DNA of 18,220 bases from Frondihabitans sp. (GTDB taxonomy: Bacteria; Actinomycetota; Actinomycetes; Actinomycetales; Microbacteriaceae), in contig JAODMX010000243.1 of the NCBI GenBank assembly GCA_025464735.1, positions 1-18,220 of the forward strand, given 5' to 3'. Within the stretch, counting starts at the first letter, position 1; every line of letters starts with the position of its first letter. Shown piece by piece: positions 7,615 to 15,265 of the stretch. The notes beneath the pieces are model-generated. The model did not search any database. It was not told the origin of the DNA and saw only the letters and a list, made by a program, of their open reading frames with translations. The position numbers and the translations under genes were made by a program.

Positions 7615-8019
7615 ATGCCTCTCGTGCGCATCGACGTCAGCCAGGGTCGTACCGAAGACGAGCTTCGTCAGGTCGCCGACGCGATCCACGAAGCCATCGT
7701 CGAGGTCTACGGCATTCCTGTTCGCGACCGCTTCCAGATCGTCAACGAACTCCCGACGGGCCGGATCATCGCGGAGGATGCCGGGCTCGGTTTCGAGAGG
7801 ACCACCGACGTGGTGATGATCCAGATCTTCACCCAGCGAGGGCGCACCGAAGAAACGAAGGCGACCCTCTACGAGCGCATCGCGACCGGCCTCGCCACGC
7901 TCGGCATCGCGGGCGAAAACGTCTTCATCGGCTACGTCGAGAACGGCCCACAGGACTGGTCGTTCGGCTTCGGCGTCGCTCAGTACCTGACCGGCGAGCT
8001 CGGCGTCCCCCAGGTGTGA
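7615..8019 (+). CDS. Tautomerase-superfamily protein, malonate semialdehyde decarboxylase-like
   Basis: The start at 7615 is fixed by AAGGAG 6 nt upstream and by the family: removal of Met exposes the catalytic N-terminal proline (MPLVRIDVSQGRT). The 134-aa product is the length of the MSAD / tautomerase_2 group. Residues comparable to those of MSAD, recalled from memory, are present: the Asp in YGIPVRDRFQIV (D38), the Arg pair in QRGRTEE (R75, R77) and the aromatic motif ENGPQDWSFGFG (110-121). These enzymes decarboxylate or hydrate small acidic metabolites through Pro1, for example in degradation of halogenated or oxo-acids. The gene converges on an MFS sugar-porter gene and shares an operator-like sequence with it, suggesting a catabolic pair. 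The exact substrate is unknown; the family also holds tautomerases and hydratases. Confidence 0.88.
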   Translation: MPLVRIDVSQGRTEDELRQVADAIHEAIVEVYGIPVRDRFQIVNELPTGRIIAEDAGLGFERTTDVVMIQIFTQRGRTEETKATLYERIATGLATLGIAGENVFIGYVENGPQDWSFGFGVAQYLTGELGVPQV

Positions 8020-8020
8020 C

Positions 8021-8069
8021 ACGACACCGCCCTCGACGACTCCGAAGGGAGCCGCGAGGGCGGTGTCGT
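8021..8069. terminator. Bidirectional terminator between convergent tautomerase and MFS genes
   Basis: Perfect 15-bp arms, 8021-8035 (ACGACACCGCCCTCG) and 8055-8069, enclose a 19-nt loop that itself contains CTCC/GGAG. It begins 2 nt after the tautomerase stop and ends 15 nt before the end of the leftward MFS gene, so it serves both directions. No strong T-tract follows on either side. Confidence 0.88.
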
Positions 8070-8083
8070 CGCGTTCAGTACAG

Positions 8084-9553
8084 CTAGTTCGCGGTTTTGA
8101 GACTCTTGATGTAGATGTTCCCGGTGGTGACGTCTTCCTCGAGCTTCTCGAGGGTGCGACCACGCGTCTCCGGAACGAATCGCCAGACGAAGAGCAGCGC
8201 GAGGGCGTTGACCACGGCGAAACCGAAGAACGTGCCCGTGATGCCGAACGCGGAGATGATGGTCGGGAAGTACAGCCCGAGGAACGCGTTGGCGAGCCAG
8301 AGGCAGAACACCGAGATGCCGATGCCGAAACCGCGCATCTTCAGGGGGAAGATCTCCGACAGCGTCACCCAGACGGCGACGTTGAGGAAGGTCTGCATCG
8401 AGCCCACGAAGAGAATGATCAGGACCAGCAGGATCCAGGGGCGGGCCGGATTGCCGACCGGCAGGGCGAACGAGCCGATGCCGATGAGCAGGTGGAAGAT
8501 CGTGGTCAGCGAGAACCCGATGATGAAGGTGAGACGCCGGCTGAAGTGGTCCATCATCCGAAGCGCGATGAAAGCACCGATAACCGCGATGATTCCAGGG
8601 CCGATGTTGACGATGATCGCGGTACTCGCGGAGAAGCCCGCCTCGGTGAGCACCGACTGGCCGTAGTACATGATCGCGTTGATGCCGGTGAGCTGCTGGG
8701 CGACACCGAGCCCGATGCCGATCAGGATGATGCGCACGAGCCACTTGTTGGTCAGGATGCTCTTGATGTCCATCTTGACGCGCTTGGACTCCTCGGCCGC
8801 AAGGTCGTCGATCTCCTGCAGTTCGGCGGTGGCACGCTCCTTGGTCCGGAGTGTCGACAGGACCTCCAGCGCCTCCTTGTCGCGGCCCTTGCTGGCGAGC
8901 CAGCGCGGCGACTCGGGCATGCGCATCATCCCGATGAAGAGGGCGATCGCGGGAAGCGCCTCGACAGCGAGCATGATGCGCCAGACGCCGTGACCCTCAC
9001 CCCAGATACTGCTGATGATCGCGTTGACGATGAAGGCGGCGAGCTGACCGAGGACGATCATCATCTCGTTCCGGCCGGCGAGCGACCCGCGGATCTCGAA
9101 TGGTGCCAGTTCGGCGAGGAACACCGGAACGATGGTCGAAGCGGCACCGACTGCGAGACCGAGGATGATGCGACCGACGAGCATGACGCCGAAGGACGGC
9201 GCCACGACACAGGTCATCGCTCCGACGAAAAAGAGCACCGACATCAGGATGATCGACTTGCGTCGACCCCAGCCGTCGGAGAGGCGACCGCCAAGGATCG
9301 CGCCCACGGCCGCGCCGAAGAGTAGGCCACTTGTGACACCACCCTCGGTGAGCGTGGTCAGGTGGAGCTCTTTCACCATCGGGCTGAGAGCACCGTTGAT
9401 GACGCTGGTGTCGTAACCGAAGAGGAGACCGCCGAAGGTGGCGATGAGCGCCACTGTTCCGAGCCTCTTGGTGTGCGGGCCCGGGGTCAGCGGCGGGAGC
9501 GAATGCGCGGAGCTGGAACCCGAGGTACCGGCCGGCGTGTTGATCGTCGTCAC
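8084..9553 (-). CDS. MFS sugar porter-family transporter
   Basis: The 489-aa inner-membrane transporter is of the sugar porter family (proton-linked or facilitated uptake of sugars, polyols and similar compounds). Its signatures are GYDTSVINGAL in helix 1, GGRLSDGWGRRKS between helices 2 and 3, AELAPFEIRGSLAG in the helix 4-5 region, MPESPRWLASKGR before the central loop and VPETRGRTLEKLEED near the C-terminus. The start is taken as GTG at 9553 because AAAGGAG lies 5 nt upstream; an earlier in-frame start at 9610 lacks such a site. A GntR regulator gene lies upstream on the same strand, with about 200 bp between them holding a promoter and candidate operator. Convergent pairing with an MSAD-like enzyme suggests a sugar acid, inositol-like compound or aromatic-derived substrate, but nothing in the sequence fixes it. 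Confidence 0.93.
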   Translation of the reverse strand: MTTINTPAGTSGSSSAHSLPPLTPGPHTKRLGTVALIATFGGLLFGYDTSVINGALSPMVKELHLTTLTEGGVTSGLLFGAAVGAILGGRLSDGWGRRKSIILMSVLFFVGAMTCVVAPSFGVMLVGRIILGLAVGAASTIVPVFLAELAPFEIRGSLAGRNEMMIVLGQLAAFIVNAIISSIWGEGHGVWRIMLAVEALPAIALFIGMMRMPESPRWLASKGRDKEALEVLSTLRTKERATAELQEIDDLAAEESKRVKMDIKSILTNKWLVRIILIGIGLGVAQQLTGINAIMYYGQSVLTEAGFSASTAIIVNIGPGIIAVIGAFIALRMMDHFSRRLTFIIGFSLTTIFHLLIGIGSFALPVGNPARPWILLVLIILFVGSMQTFLNVAVWVTLSEIFPLKMRGFGIGISVFCLWLANAFLGLYFPTIISAFGITGTFFGFAVVNALALLFVWRFVPETRGRTLEKLEEDVTTGNIYIKSLKTAN

Positions 9554-9595
9554 AGGAACTCCTTTGTTCTGTCGTGGGGGTGAGTCATGGTGATT

Positions 9596-9616
9596 CCCGG
9601 CGTCGTTCACGCCGGG
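9596..9616 (-). promoter_or_regulatory. Hairpin in the MFS transporter 5' leader
   Basis: CCCGGCGT (9596-9603) and ACGCCGGG (9609-9616) form a perfect 8-bp stem with a 5-nt loop. It lies between the candidate promoter (-10 at 9646-9651) and the Shine-Dalgarno at 9559-9565, so it would be in the transcribed leader. It may stabilise the mRNA or end transcripts coming from the GntR gene. There is no T-tract. Confidence 0.4.
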
Positions 9617-9634
9617 CTGATCGAATTGCTCCGA

Positions 9635-9675
9635 ATGTTAGGACAATTGTACGTGGATGAGAATGGCTGCGTGAA
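9635..9675 (-). promoter_or_regulatory. MFS promoter with candidate GntR operator
   Basis: Reading leftward: TTCACG (9675-9670) as a -35-like box, an 18-nt spacer, TACAAT (9651-9646) as a good -10, then TGTCCTAACAT (9645-9635) directly downstream, over the expected transcription start. The last element matches the tautomerase operator core except for one base. Placement just after the -10 fits repression. The dyad is less symmetric than the tautomerase copy. Confidence 0.5.
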
Positions 9676-9762
9676 AACGCGACCGAATTACTTTCCGTTT
9701 GGTGTTCGGTCCAAGATCAATCGCGGCCGCAAGCGGCGAAATTGGTATCTCATTCAAGACAA

Positions 9763-10551
9763 CTAGCGTGAGGTGGGGCTGGCCTCGAGGAACTGCGCGA
9801 TGTCCATCTCGCCGATGGTGTACTTGCGCGTGTAGGCGAGCCGGACCCGACTGCCCAGCCAAGAAGTCTTCGCGAACTCCGCGAGCGCACCCGTCGTCGC
9901 CATGCTGGTCCGGGCGTGAACGACGATCAACGGAATATCAAGGTAGGAGTGCAGAAGGTCCGCCTGGCGGCTCGTCGCAAAGCCGACCTGCGCGAAGCAG
10001 TCGCCGACCACCGCCTCCGAGCCGATCCCTCGACCGGAGAGCTGGCCGTCGGCAGTCGACGCCGTCGCGATCCATTCGTCCGTTCGCCAGGACTCGGTGA
10101 TGCCGATCGGGATCCGGTCGACCGTGTGAACACTCAGGGCGAACGTCAGAGGCCGGGAGGGAACCTGGCCGTCGAACGTGTGCGCCATGTCAGCCGGCAG
10201 TGCGACGCCGACCGCCGTCTCGAGGAGGTGTGTCCGCGCCTCGTGCCCGTCGGCGATGAGGTGCTCACGCCACGGCCGCGCGAGATCGAGATCGCAGACG
10301 AGCGGCACGGTCCGGTCGGTGACGTAGGTGCCCGAGCCACGACGGGTCCGGAGGTAACCGTCGTCGATCAGGGCACTGATCGCCCGACGGATCGTGACTC
10401 GACTCACGTCGTAGTGGGCCATCAGGAGCACCTCGGTCGGAATCCTCGCACCGGGAACGAACTCGCCGGAGTCGATGCGGTGGCGCAGGTCGCGGTGGAC
10501 CTGACCCCAGACGGTCAGCGGTGATTCGTGCTCGACGATGAACGAGGACAT
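9763..10551 (-). CDS. GntR/HutC-family transcriptional regulator
   Basis: The 262-aa protein has an N-terminal GntR winged helix-turn-helix (about 14-78), with VHRDLRHRIDSGEFVPGARIPTE, recognition helix SRVTIRRAISAL (50-61) and wing YLRTRRGSGTYV. A UTRA-type ligand domain follows (about 95-250) with ITESW, DLLHSYLDIPLIVVH and the closing YTRKY segment. HutC-type proteins are usually repressors released by a small metabolite. It lies 209 bp upstream of the MFS gene on the same strand, and a similar candidate operator occurs at both the MFS and tautomerase promoters, making it the natural regulator of that pair. No full copy of the operator was found ahead of its own gene, so autoregulation is not supported. 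The start lies just after a G-rich but not classical ribosome site. Confidence 0.92.
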   Translation of the reverse strand: MSSFIVEHESPLTVWGQVHRDLRHRIDSGEFVPGARIPTEVLLMAHYDVSRVTIRRAISALIDDGYLRTRRGSGTYVTDRTVPLVCDLDLARPWREHLIADGHEARTHLLETAVGVALPADMAHTFDGQVPSRPLTFALSVHTVDRIPIGITESWRTDEWIATASTADGQLSGRGIGSEAVVGDCFAQVGFATSRQADLLHSYLDIPLIVVHARTSMATTGALAEFAKTSWLGSRVRLAYTRKYTIGEMDIAQFLEASPTSR

Positions 10552-10711
10552 GCCCCCATTGTGACCGGGAGCGGCGATGGAGGGAAACGGCCGTCAAGTA
10601 CACGACCCTCCTCCGGCTGGTGCGATCGACACGACTCGCTCACCCGAAGGCCGCACACCCAGCAGATCACGGGTGCGACCCCCGTCGCGCCATAGACCCC
10701 GACGGGCCGGG

Positions 10712-10747
10712 CCCGGGCGGCCACCTGGGGAGAGGTGACCGCCCGGG
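10712..10747 (-). terminator. GC-rich hairpin terminator after the ABC operon
   Basis: Arms 10712-10726 (CCCGGGCGGCCACCT) and 10733-10747 pair over 15 bp around a 6-nt loop. The single mismatch (10721/10738) becomes a G-U wobble in the leftward transcript, so the structure suits that strand. It begins 18 nt beyond the substrate-binding protein stop. No U-tract follows, as is common in GC-rich actinomycetes. Confidence 0.8.
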
Positions 10748-10765
10748 CTGCCGCGACGGAAATCG

Positions 10766-12415
10766 TCACCCGTGGATCCGAGAGAAGTCGATGGTCGAGT
10801 CGGTCCGGTACGCATACCCCTTGAACTTGCTGCTGAAGACCATCGACGGCTGGATCATGACGAGCGCCGTCTCTGGGGCGTTGTCCGTGACGAGCTTCTC
10901 GATCGCGTTCCACTTCTCGCCCGCTTCGGTACTCAGCGGGTCGTCGATGTCACGCGCCTCGTTGACCAGCTTGTAGAACTCCGGATCCTCCCAGCGGGGG
11001 ACGTTGCCGGAGTTGTTGTTCGGCAGGAACCAGGACGCGGTCGAGTACACCGGCGACTGCGTTTGAGCGCGGGTCCGGTAAATGAGGGCCTGGAAGGTAC
11101 CGGCCGAGCGTCCGGTTGCGAAGTCGGCCGAGACGTCTTGCTTGATCGTGACGTCGAAGCCCGCTTTGGCGGCGTACGACTTGATCAGCACGGCCGAATC
11201 GACGGCGTCGGGCACGGTGTTCGAGACGTCGAGGGTGAACTTGACCGGGCTGGTGATGCCCGCCGAGGCGAGGATCTTCTTCGCCTTGGTCGGGTCGTAC
11301 GCGTATTTCGGCAGCCCAGCGGTCGTGTAGCCCTTGGTCGCGGGGTTGATGAGCCCGCGAGCGTCGACCGCGCGTCCCGCATAGACCTGCTTGATGATCT
11401 GCGCGTAGGGAATCGCCCAGACCAGTGCCTGACGCGTGGCCTTGTTGTTGAACGGAGCCTTGTTGGTCACTGACGCGAGGTCGAGGAACTCGATGGGATG
11501 CGCGAAGGTCGGAGTCGTGAACGAGGAGTTGCCCTGGAACGAGGCCTGGTCGGCGGGTCTCAGCTGCTCGGCGAAGTCGACGCTGCCCGACTGCAGGAGC
11601 GTGACGCGGGTTCCGGGATCAGTGACCTGCTTGAGGATGACCTTCTTCACCTTCGGCTCACCGAAGACGTAGTTCTTGTTCGCGACGAGGACGAGCTGCT
11701 CGTTCGGCGTCATCGACTGGACCGTGTAGGCGCCGTATCCCCAGCCGGTGTGGGTCTTCGACCAGGAGGTCGCCCACGGATCCGACGCGGTCGCGTGCTT
11801 CTTGAGCTCGACCTCGTCGTAGATCCGACCGTAGAGGTTGGCCAGCACCCCGAGGAACGTGAAGCCGTCGGAGGGCTTCTTGACCGTAAAGGAGACGTGG
11901 TACTCGTCGACCTTCTTCATCTCGGCGATCCCGTCGAAGTACGGGCTGAGGACACCCGGGGTCGGGGACGTGGCCACCGAGTACTTGCGCTCGAACGAGT
12001 AGATCACGTCGTCGGCCGTGAACGGGTTGCCGGCCTGGCTCTTGACCCCCTTGCGGAGGTTGAAGGTGTAGGTGAGCTTGTTCGCGCTGACCGTGTAGGG
12101 ATCCTTGTTGTCGGCGAGGACGCCTTCGAACTTCGAGTAGTCCTGCGTCTGCAAGCCCTTCCCGGCGCTTACGTACGGGTTCCGGATCAGGTTGGCCTGC
12201 GTGTTCTCGTTGGTCTCGAAGTTCTCGTTCGTGTAGACGCCGCCGGCGTCCCAGTCGTACGAGGAGGCGATCGCCGAGGTGGCGACGGTCACGGTCGACG
12301 GTGTCGAGCCGGTCGTGGTGGCGGTCGACGATCCTCCTCCGGCGCTACAGCCGGACAGGACGACGGCCAGTGCTACCCCCGTGGCGAGGAGAGCGGTGAT
12401 GGCGCCTTTTTTCAT
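10766..12415 (-). CDS. ABC transporter substrate-binding lipoprotein, family 5 (peptide/nickel type)
   Basis: The 549-aa lipoprotein is the extracellular receptor of the adjacent importer. MKKGAITALLATGVALAVVLSGC gives a signal peptide with lipobox LSGC and lipidated C23; the start at 12415 has AAAGGAAG just upstream, and longer in-frame starts would spoil the signal. Family 5 features are LTYTFNLRKGVKSQAGNPFTADDVIYSFER (the binding-domain hallmark W/F-x-G-x-PF-TA-DDV region), TGWGYGAYTV, VANKNYVFGEPKVKKVILK and the C-terminal region rich in NNNSGN and aromatic residues. These receptors bind peptides, opines or related compounds for Dpp/Opp-type importers. It is the last gene of the operon, 85 bp beyond the second permease, an unusual order since the receptor is often first. 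The actual ligand is unknown. Confidence 0.93.
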   Translation of the reverse strand: MKKGAITALLATGVALAVVLSGCSAGGGSSTATTTGSTPSTVTVATSAIASSYDWDAGGVYTNENFETNENTQANLIRNPYVSAGKGLQTQDYSKFEGVLADNKDPYTVSANKLTYTFNLRKGVKSQAGNPFTADDVIYSFERKYSVATSPTPGVLSPYFDGIAEMKKVDEYHVSFTVKKPSDGFTFLGVLANLYGRIYDEVELKKHATASDPWATSWSKTHTGWGYGAYTVQSMTPNEQLVLVANKNYVFGEPKVKKVILKQVTDPGTRVTLLQSGSVDFAEQLRPADQASFQGNSSFTTPTFAHPIEFLDLASVTNKAPFNNKATRQALVWAIPYAQIIKQVYAGRAVDARGLINPATKGYTTAGLPKYAYDPTKAKKILASAGITSPVKFTLDVSNTVPDAVDSAVLIKSYAAKAGFDVTIKQDVSADFATGRSAGTFQALIYRTRAQTQSPVYSTASWFLPNNNSGNVPRWEDPEFYKLVNEARDIDDPLSTEAGEKWNAIEKLVTDNAPETALVMIQPSMVFSSKFKGYAYRTDSTIDFSRIHG

Positions 12416-12455
12416 GGTCTTCCTTTGGGGATAATCGGGCGCGGCGGGTCGCCGG

Positions 12456-12470
12456 CGGGCTGAAAGCCCG
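12456..12470 (-). promoter_or_regulatory. Intercistronic hairpin between permease and substrate-binding protein
   Basis: CGGGCT (12456-12461) and AGCCCG (12465-12470) form a perfect 6-bp stem with loop GAA in the 85-bp gap between the two genes. Such a stem can protect or uncouple the downstream receptor mRNA; this is inference from placement only. Confidence 0.3.
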
Positions 12471-12500
12471 ACGGACGGTGCCACGAGGGAGAGGGCTGTT

Positions 12501-13388
12501 CTAGACGGAGGCGAGGCGCCGGATGGCGCGGCTCGCCGTACCTGCCACGATGACGGTGAGGCAGAGGGCAATGGCAGGGAAGATCGCTCCCCACCAGCGG
12601 CCGAGCATGAGGTCGGAGAGGCTGGTCGAGATCATGGATCCCCACTCCGGTGTCGGTGGGTGAAGACCAACGCCGAGGAATCCGAGGCTGGCGAGGATGA
12701 CGATCGAGTTGCCGAAGATGAGTGAGGCATTTACGAGGGCGGGCTGGCACGAGTTGGGGAGGACGTGTCGAAACAGGATGCGCGCATCGCTCTGTCCCGC
12801 CATCCGGGCGGCATCGAGGTAGGCGTCGGTTCGCACTTTCAGCACTTCGACCCGCGTGAGGCGGAACTGGTTCTGCAGCAGGACGAAGGTGAGAGCGATA
12901 CTCAGGCTGACTGCGTTGGCGCCGAAGAGCCCGGCAACCACCACGCCGAAGATGACCGACGGGATCGCTTCCACGAGGTCGACACCGCGAGTGAAGGTCC
13001 GAGCCGCCCAGCCGAAGACACTGCGTTCGCTCTCGCGCGTCCCGATGACGATGCCGAGCGCGAGCCCCAGGGCCGTCGCCGCGACGGTAACGAGGAGGGC
13101 GATGAGCATGTCGACGCGGAAAGCGGCGATGGTGCGCGAGAAAATGTCGAACCCGACCGAGTCGGTCCCGAACCAGTAGGTGGCGTTCGGCGCGAGGCGC
13201 GCATTGCCGCTGACCTGCTGCGGGTTGAACCGCTCGATGAACGGCGACAGAACGGTGACGAGCACCAGGAGGATCGCGGGAAGGAGCGGCAGAATCGCCT
13301 TCCAATCGCGGCGGAGCCGTGTGGTGAGACCCCGGAACGAGAGCCGAAGCGTCAGCGTTTGGGATCCTGGATTCGCATGAACGGTCAT
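12501..13388 (-). CDS. ABC transporter permease, DppC/OppC type
   Basis: The 295-aa inner-membrane subunit forms the translocation channel with the partner permease. The N-terminal segment WKAILPLLPAILLVLVTVLSPF is the first helix, followed by the periplasmic stretch YWFGTDSVGFDIFSR, typical of DppC (HxLGTDxxGRDxxSR in relatives). The cytoplasmic coupling loop is DAARMAGQSDARILFRHVLPN, which contacts the ATPases. Several further helices end near ALCLTVIVAGTASRAIRR. Its ATG at 13388 overlaps the stop of the preceding permease gene in an ATGA arrangement, indicating translational coupling. Upstream in-frame starts are dismissed because they lie inside the previous gene and give a non-membrane Arg-rich extension. 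Confidence 0.93.
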   Translation of the reverse strand: MTVHANPGSQTLTLRLSFRGLTTRLRRDWKAILPLLPAILLVLVTVLSPFIERFNPQQVSGNARLAPNATYWFGTDSVGFDIFSRTIAAFRVDMLIALLVTVAATALGLALGIVIGTRESERSVFGWAARTFTRGVDLVEAIPSVIFGVVVAGLFGANAVSLSIALTFVLLQNQFRLTRVEVLKVRTDAYLDAARMAGQSDARILFRHVLPNSCQPALVNASLIFGNSIVILASLGFLGVGLHPPTPEWGSMISTSLSDLMLGRWWGAIFPAIALCLTVIVAGTASRAIRRLASV

Positions 13389-14428
13389 GAACTGACGGCC
13401 TCTCCGGGTCGGCGGCGCGGATCGAGGAGCATGTTGACGATGTCGACCAGCAGGAAGATCACCAGGCAAATGGCGGCGACGACGATGAGGAAGCCCTGCA
13501 GGGCGACGAAGTCACTCGTGTCGACGGCATCGACCGCGAACTGCCCGATGCCCCCGAAACTGAAGAGCTGTTCGAGGACGACCACACCACCGATCAGGCC
13601 GCCGAAGAGGCCCGCGAACATCACGATCGAGCTCGAGGCCGCCCGTCGGAAGATGCTGAGGTAGACGGCGGCGCGTTTGGCGCCCGACGCGATCCGGAAC
13701 AGTGTCGCGGCCGAGTTCGCGGCGTCGTCCAGCCCGACCACCAGCTGCCCGAAGATGTACGGCGTGTAGCAGAGCACGATGACAGCGACCGGCAGGATGT
13801 AGTGGATGCAGATCTGCTCGAAGGCCGCTCCATTGCCGGTGAGCAGGGCGTCGAGGAGCGGGAACCCCGTGATCGTCGCCTCCTGCACGCCATTGCCGAG
13901 CCGGCCGAGCGGCGCCGGAAGCCAGTGCAGGATCACGAAGAAGACGAAGATCCCGACGACGGCGAGCGCGAAGGGCGGAACGGTGCCCGCGGTCTGGCTG
14001 TATCCCCGGATCAGCCGCTGGGCGACGCGATTCTCGGTGGTGAGCAGGACGAGCCCCAGCGCGACCGAGAGCAGGGCCGCGCCGACGAGCCCGACGCCGA
14101 CGAGCTCGAGCGTCGACGGCAGCCGCGACCAAATGTCGGGCAGAACCGCTCGTCCGGAGATGAGGGACGTGCCGAGGTTTCCGTGGAACAGGCGGGTCCA
14201 GAAGGTCAACAGCTGATCCCAGAGGGTGCCGCCCAGACCCATGGCCTCGGCGGCCTTGGCATAGTCGGCCTTCGTGTATCCGTTGGCCGCCTCGAGCGTG
14301 ACTGCGACAGGGTCGCCCGGAACGAGGCGCGCGAGGAAGAACGCGAGTGTCGCGAAGATGAAGATGTGGAGCGGAAGCGCGAGGGTCCGCCGGATCCACC
14401 AGCGATTCCTTGAGAAATAGCCGTTCAT
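13385..14428 (-). CDS. ABC transporter permease, DppB/OppB type
   Basis: The 347-aa inner-membrane permease starts MNGYFSRNRWWIRRTLALPLH, with helix 1 IFIFATLAFFLARLVPGDPV containing the DppB hallmark LxPGDP. GNLGTSLISGRAVLPDIWSRLPSTLELV is the typical periplasmic region leading to helix 2. The coupling loop ATLFRIASGAKRAAVYLSIFRRA is recognisable but diverged from the usual RAKG/RHALRN form. The C-terminus VNMLLDPRRRPGE matches the family end (usually DPR). The start at 14428 overlaps the stop of the upstream ATPase by ATGA, and the end overlaps the next permease start, so three genes are translationally linked. DppB proteins work with DppC-type partners; no different role is suggested. Confidence 0.92.
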   Translation of the reverse strand: MNGYFSRNRWWIRRTLALPLHIFIFATLAFFLARLVPGDPVAVTLEAANGYTKADYAKAAEAMGLGGTLWDQLLTFWTRLFHGNLGTSLISGRAVLPDIWSRLPSTLELVGVGLVGAALLSVALGLVLLTTENRVAQRLIRGYSQTAGTVPPFALAVVGIFVFFVILHWLPAPLGRLGNGVQEATITGFPLLDALLTGNGAAFEQICIHYILPVAVIVLCYTPYIFGQLVVGLDDAANSAATLFRIASGAKRAAVYLSIFRRAASSSIVMFAGLFGGLIGGVVVLEQLFSFGGIGQFAVDAVDTSDFVALQGFLIVVAAICLVIFLLVDIVNMLLDPRRRPGEAVSS

Positions 14429-15264
14429 GAACGGCCTCCAGACTTTCGATAGGCGGCCAGGAGGGAGCGCGTGTAGTCGTCCTTCGCGTGAAGAACGATC
14501 GACTCGGTGGTGCCGCGCTCGACAACGTGCCCGTTCCGCATGATGACCAGCTCGTCCGAGATGAACGCTGTGGCCGGGAGCCCGTGCGAGACGAAGGCGA
14601 GTCCGATGTCGTGTTCGTGGACGTAGTCCTTGATGAGGTTGAGCACGGCTCCCTGCACCGAGACGTCGAGAGCCGAGACGACCTCGTCGCAAAGCAGGAT
14701 CCGCGGTCGCACGACGAGTGCGCGGGCGAGTGCGAACCGCTGCCGTTGGCCGCCGGACACCGCGGAGGGCAGCCGCGAATAGAACGCTGGGTCGAGCCGG
14801 AGCGCCGACGCGATCTCGTCCAGTCGGTCGGTCGCCGCCTGTCCAGTCACCCCTCGGAGGACGCGGAGCGGTGTGGCCACCGCGTCGCCGAGAGTCCGAC
14901 GGGGGTCGAATGACGAGGAGGTGTCCTGGGCCACGTACTGGACTGCGCTGCGGAACTCGCGGCGCCCTTCGCTCGACCGGAGGAGGTCCTGGATCGGCGT
15001 GCCGTTGAAGGTGACCGAGCCGGTGGTCGGTGTCTCGAGGCCGACCAGGATCCGGGACAGCGTGGACTTTCCGGATCCGGACTCACCGATGATGCCGACG
15101 GCGGATTTCGGGTCGAGCGAGAAGTCGAGCGGCTCAACGGCAGTGACGGAACTGCCGCGGCCGACGTAGACGCGCGTGATGTCGTGCGCCACAAGCTGTG
15201 CGGGCGTGCCCTGCACGCGAATGCGCGCGGACGGGGTCGGGTCGGTCACGGGGGTGACAGTCAT
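14425..15264 (-). CDS. ABC transporter ATP-binding protein, DppF/OppF type
   Basis: The 279-aa cytosolic ATPase has Walker A GESGSGKS (60-67), Q-loop VAQD (Q113), signature SGGQRQRFALARAL (170-183), Walker B RILLCDEVVSALD (188-200, catalytic E194) and switch His H227 in FVSHGLP. Walker B reads DEVVSALD where most relatives have DEPTSALD; the catalytic Glu is retained. The C-terminal end YTRSLLAAYRKS resembles the short OppF tail region. The start at 15264 comes 1 nt after the stop of the first ATPase with GGAGG inside that gene's end, so it is coupled. An upstream in-frame start would add an Arg/Ser-rich, non-family segment overlapping the neighbour. It powers import together with the other ATPase. 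Confidence 0.93.
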   Translation of the reverse strand: MTVTPVTDPTPSARIRVQGTPAQLVAHDITRVYVGRGSSVTAVEPLDFSLDPKSAVGIIGESGSGKSTLSRILVGLETPTTGSVTFNGTPIQDLLRSSEGRREFRSAVQYVAQDTSSSFDPRRTLGDAVATPLRVLRGVTGQAATDRLDEIASALRLDPAFYSRLPSAVSGGQRQRFALARALVVRPRILLCDEVVSALDVSVQGAVLNLIKDYVHEHDIGLAFVSHGLPATAFISDELVIMRNGHVVERGTTESIVLHAKDDYTRSLLAAYRKSGGRS

Positions 15265-15265
15265 G

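Noticed and set aside
8063..9325. Long plus-strand open frame opposite the MFS gene
   Set aside because: The Asp/Glu/Arg-rich translation is a mirror of the GC-biased transporter codons; the minus-strand product has all sugar-porter signatures.
10544..10551. ATGTCCTC at the GntR start resembling half of the candidate operator
   Set aside because: It is simply the first codons of the gene and lacks the second arm.
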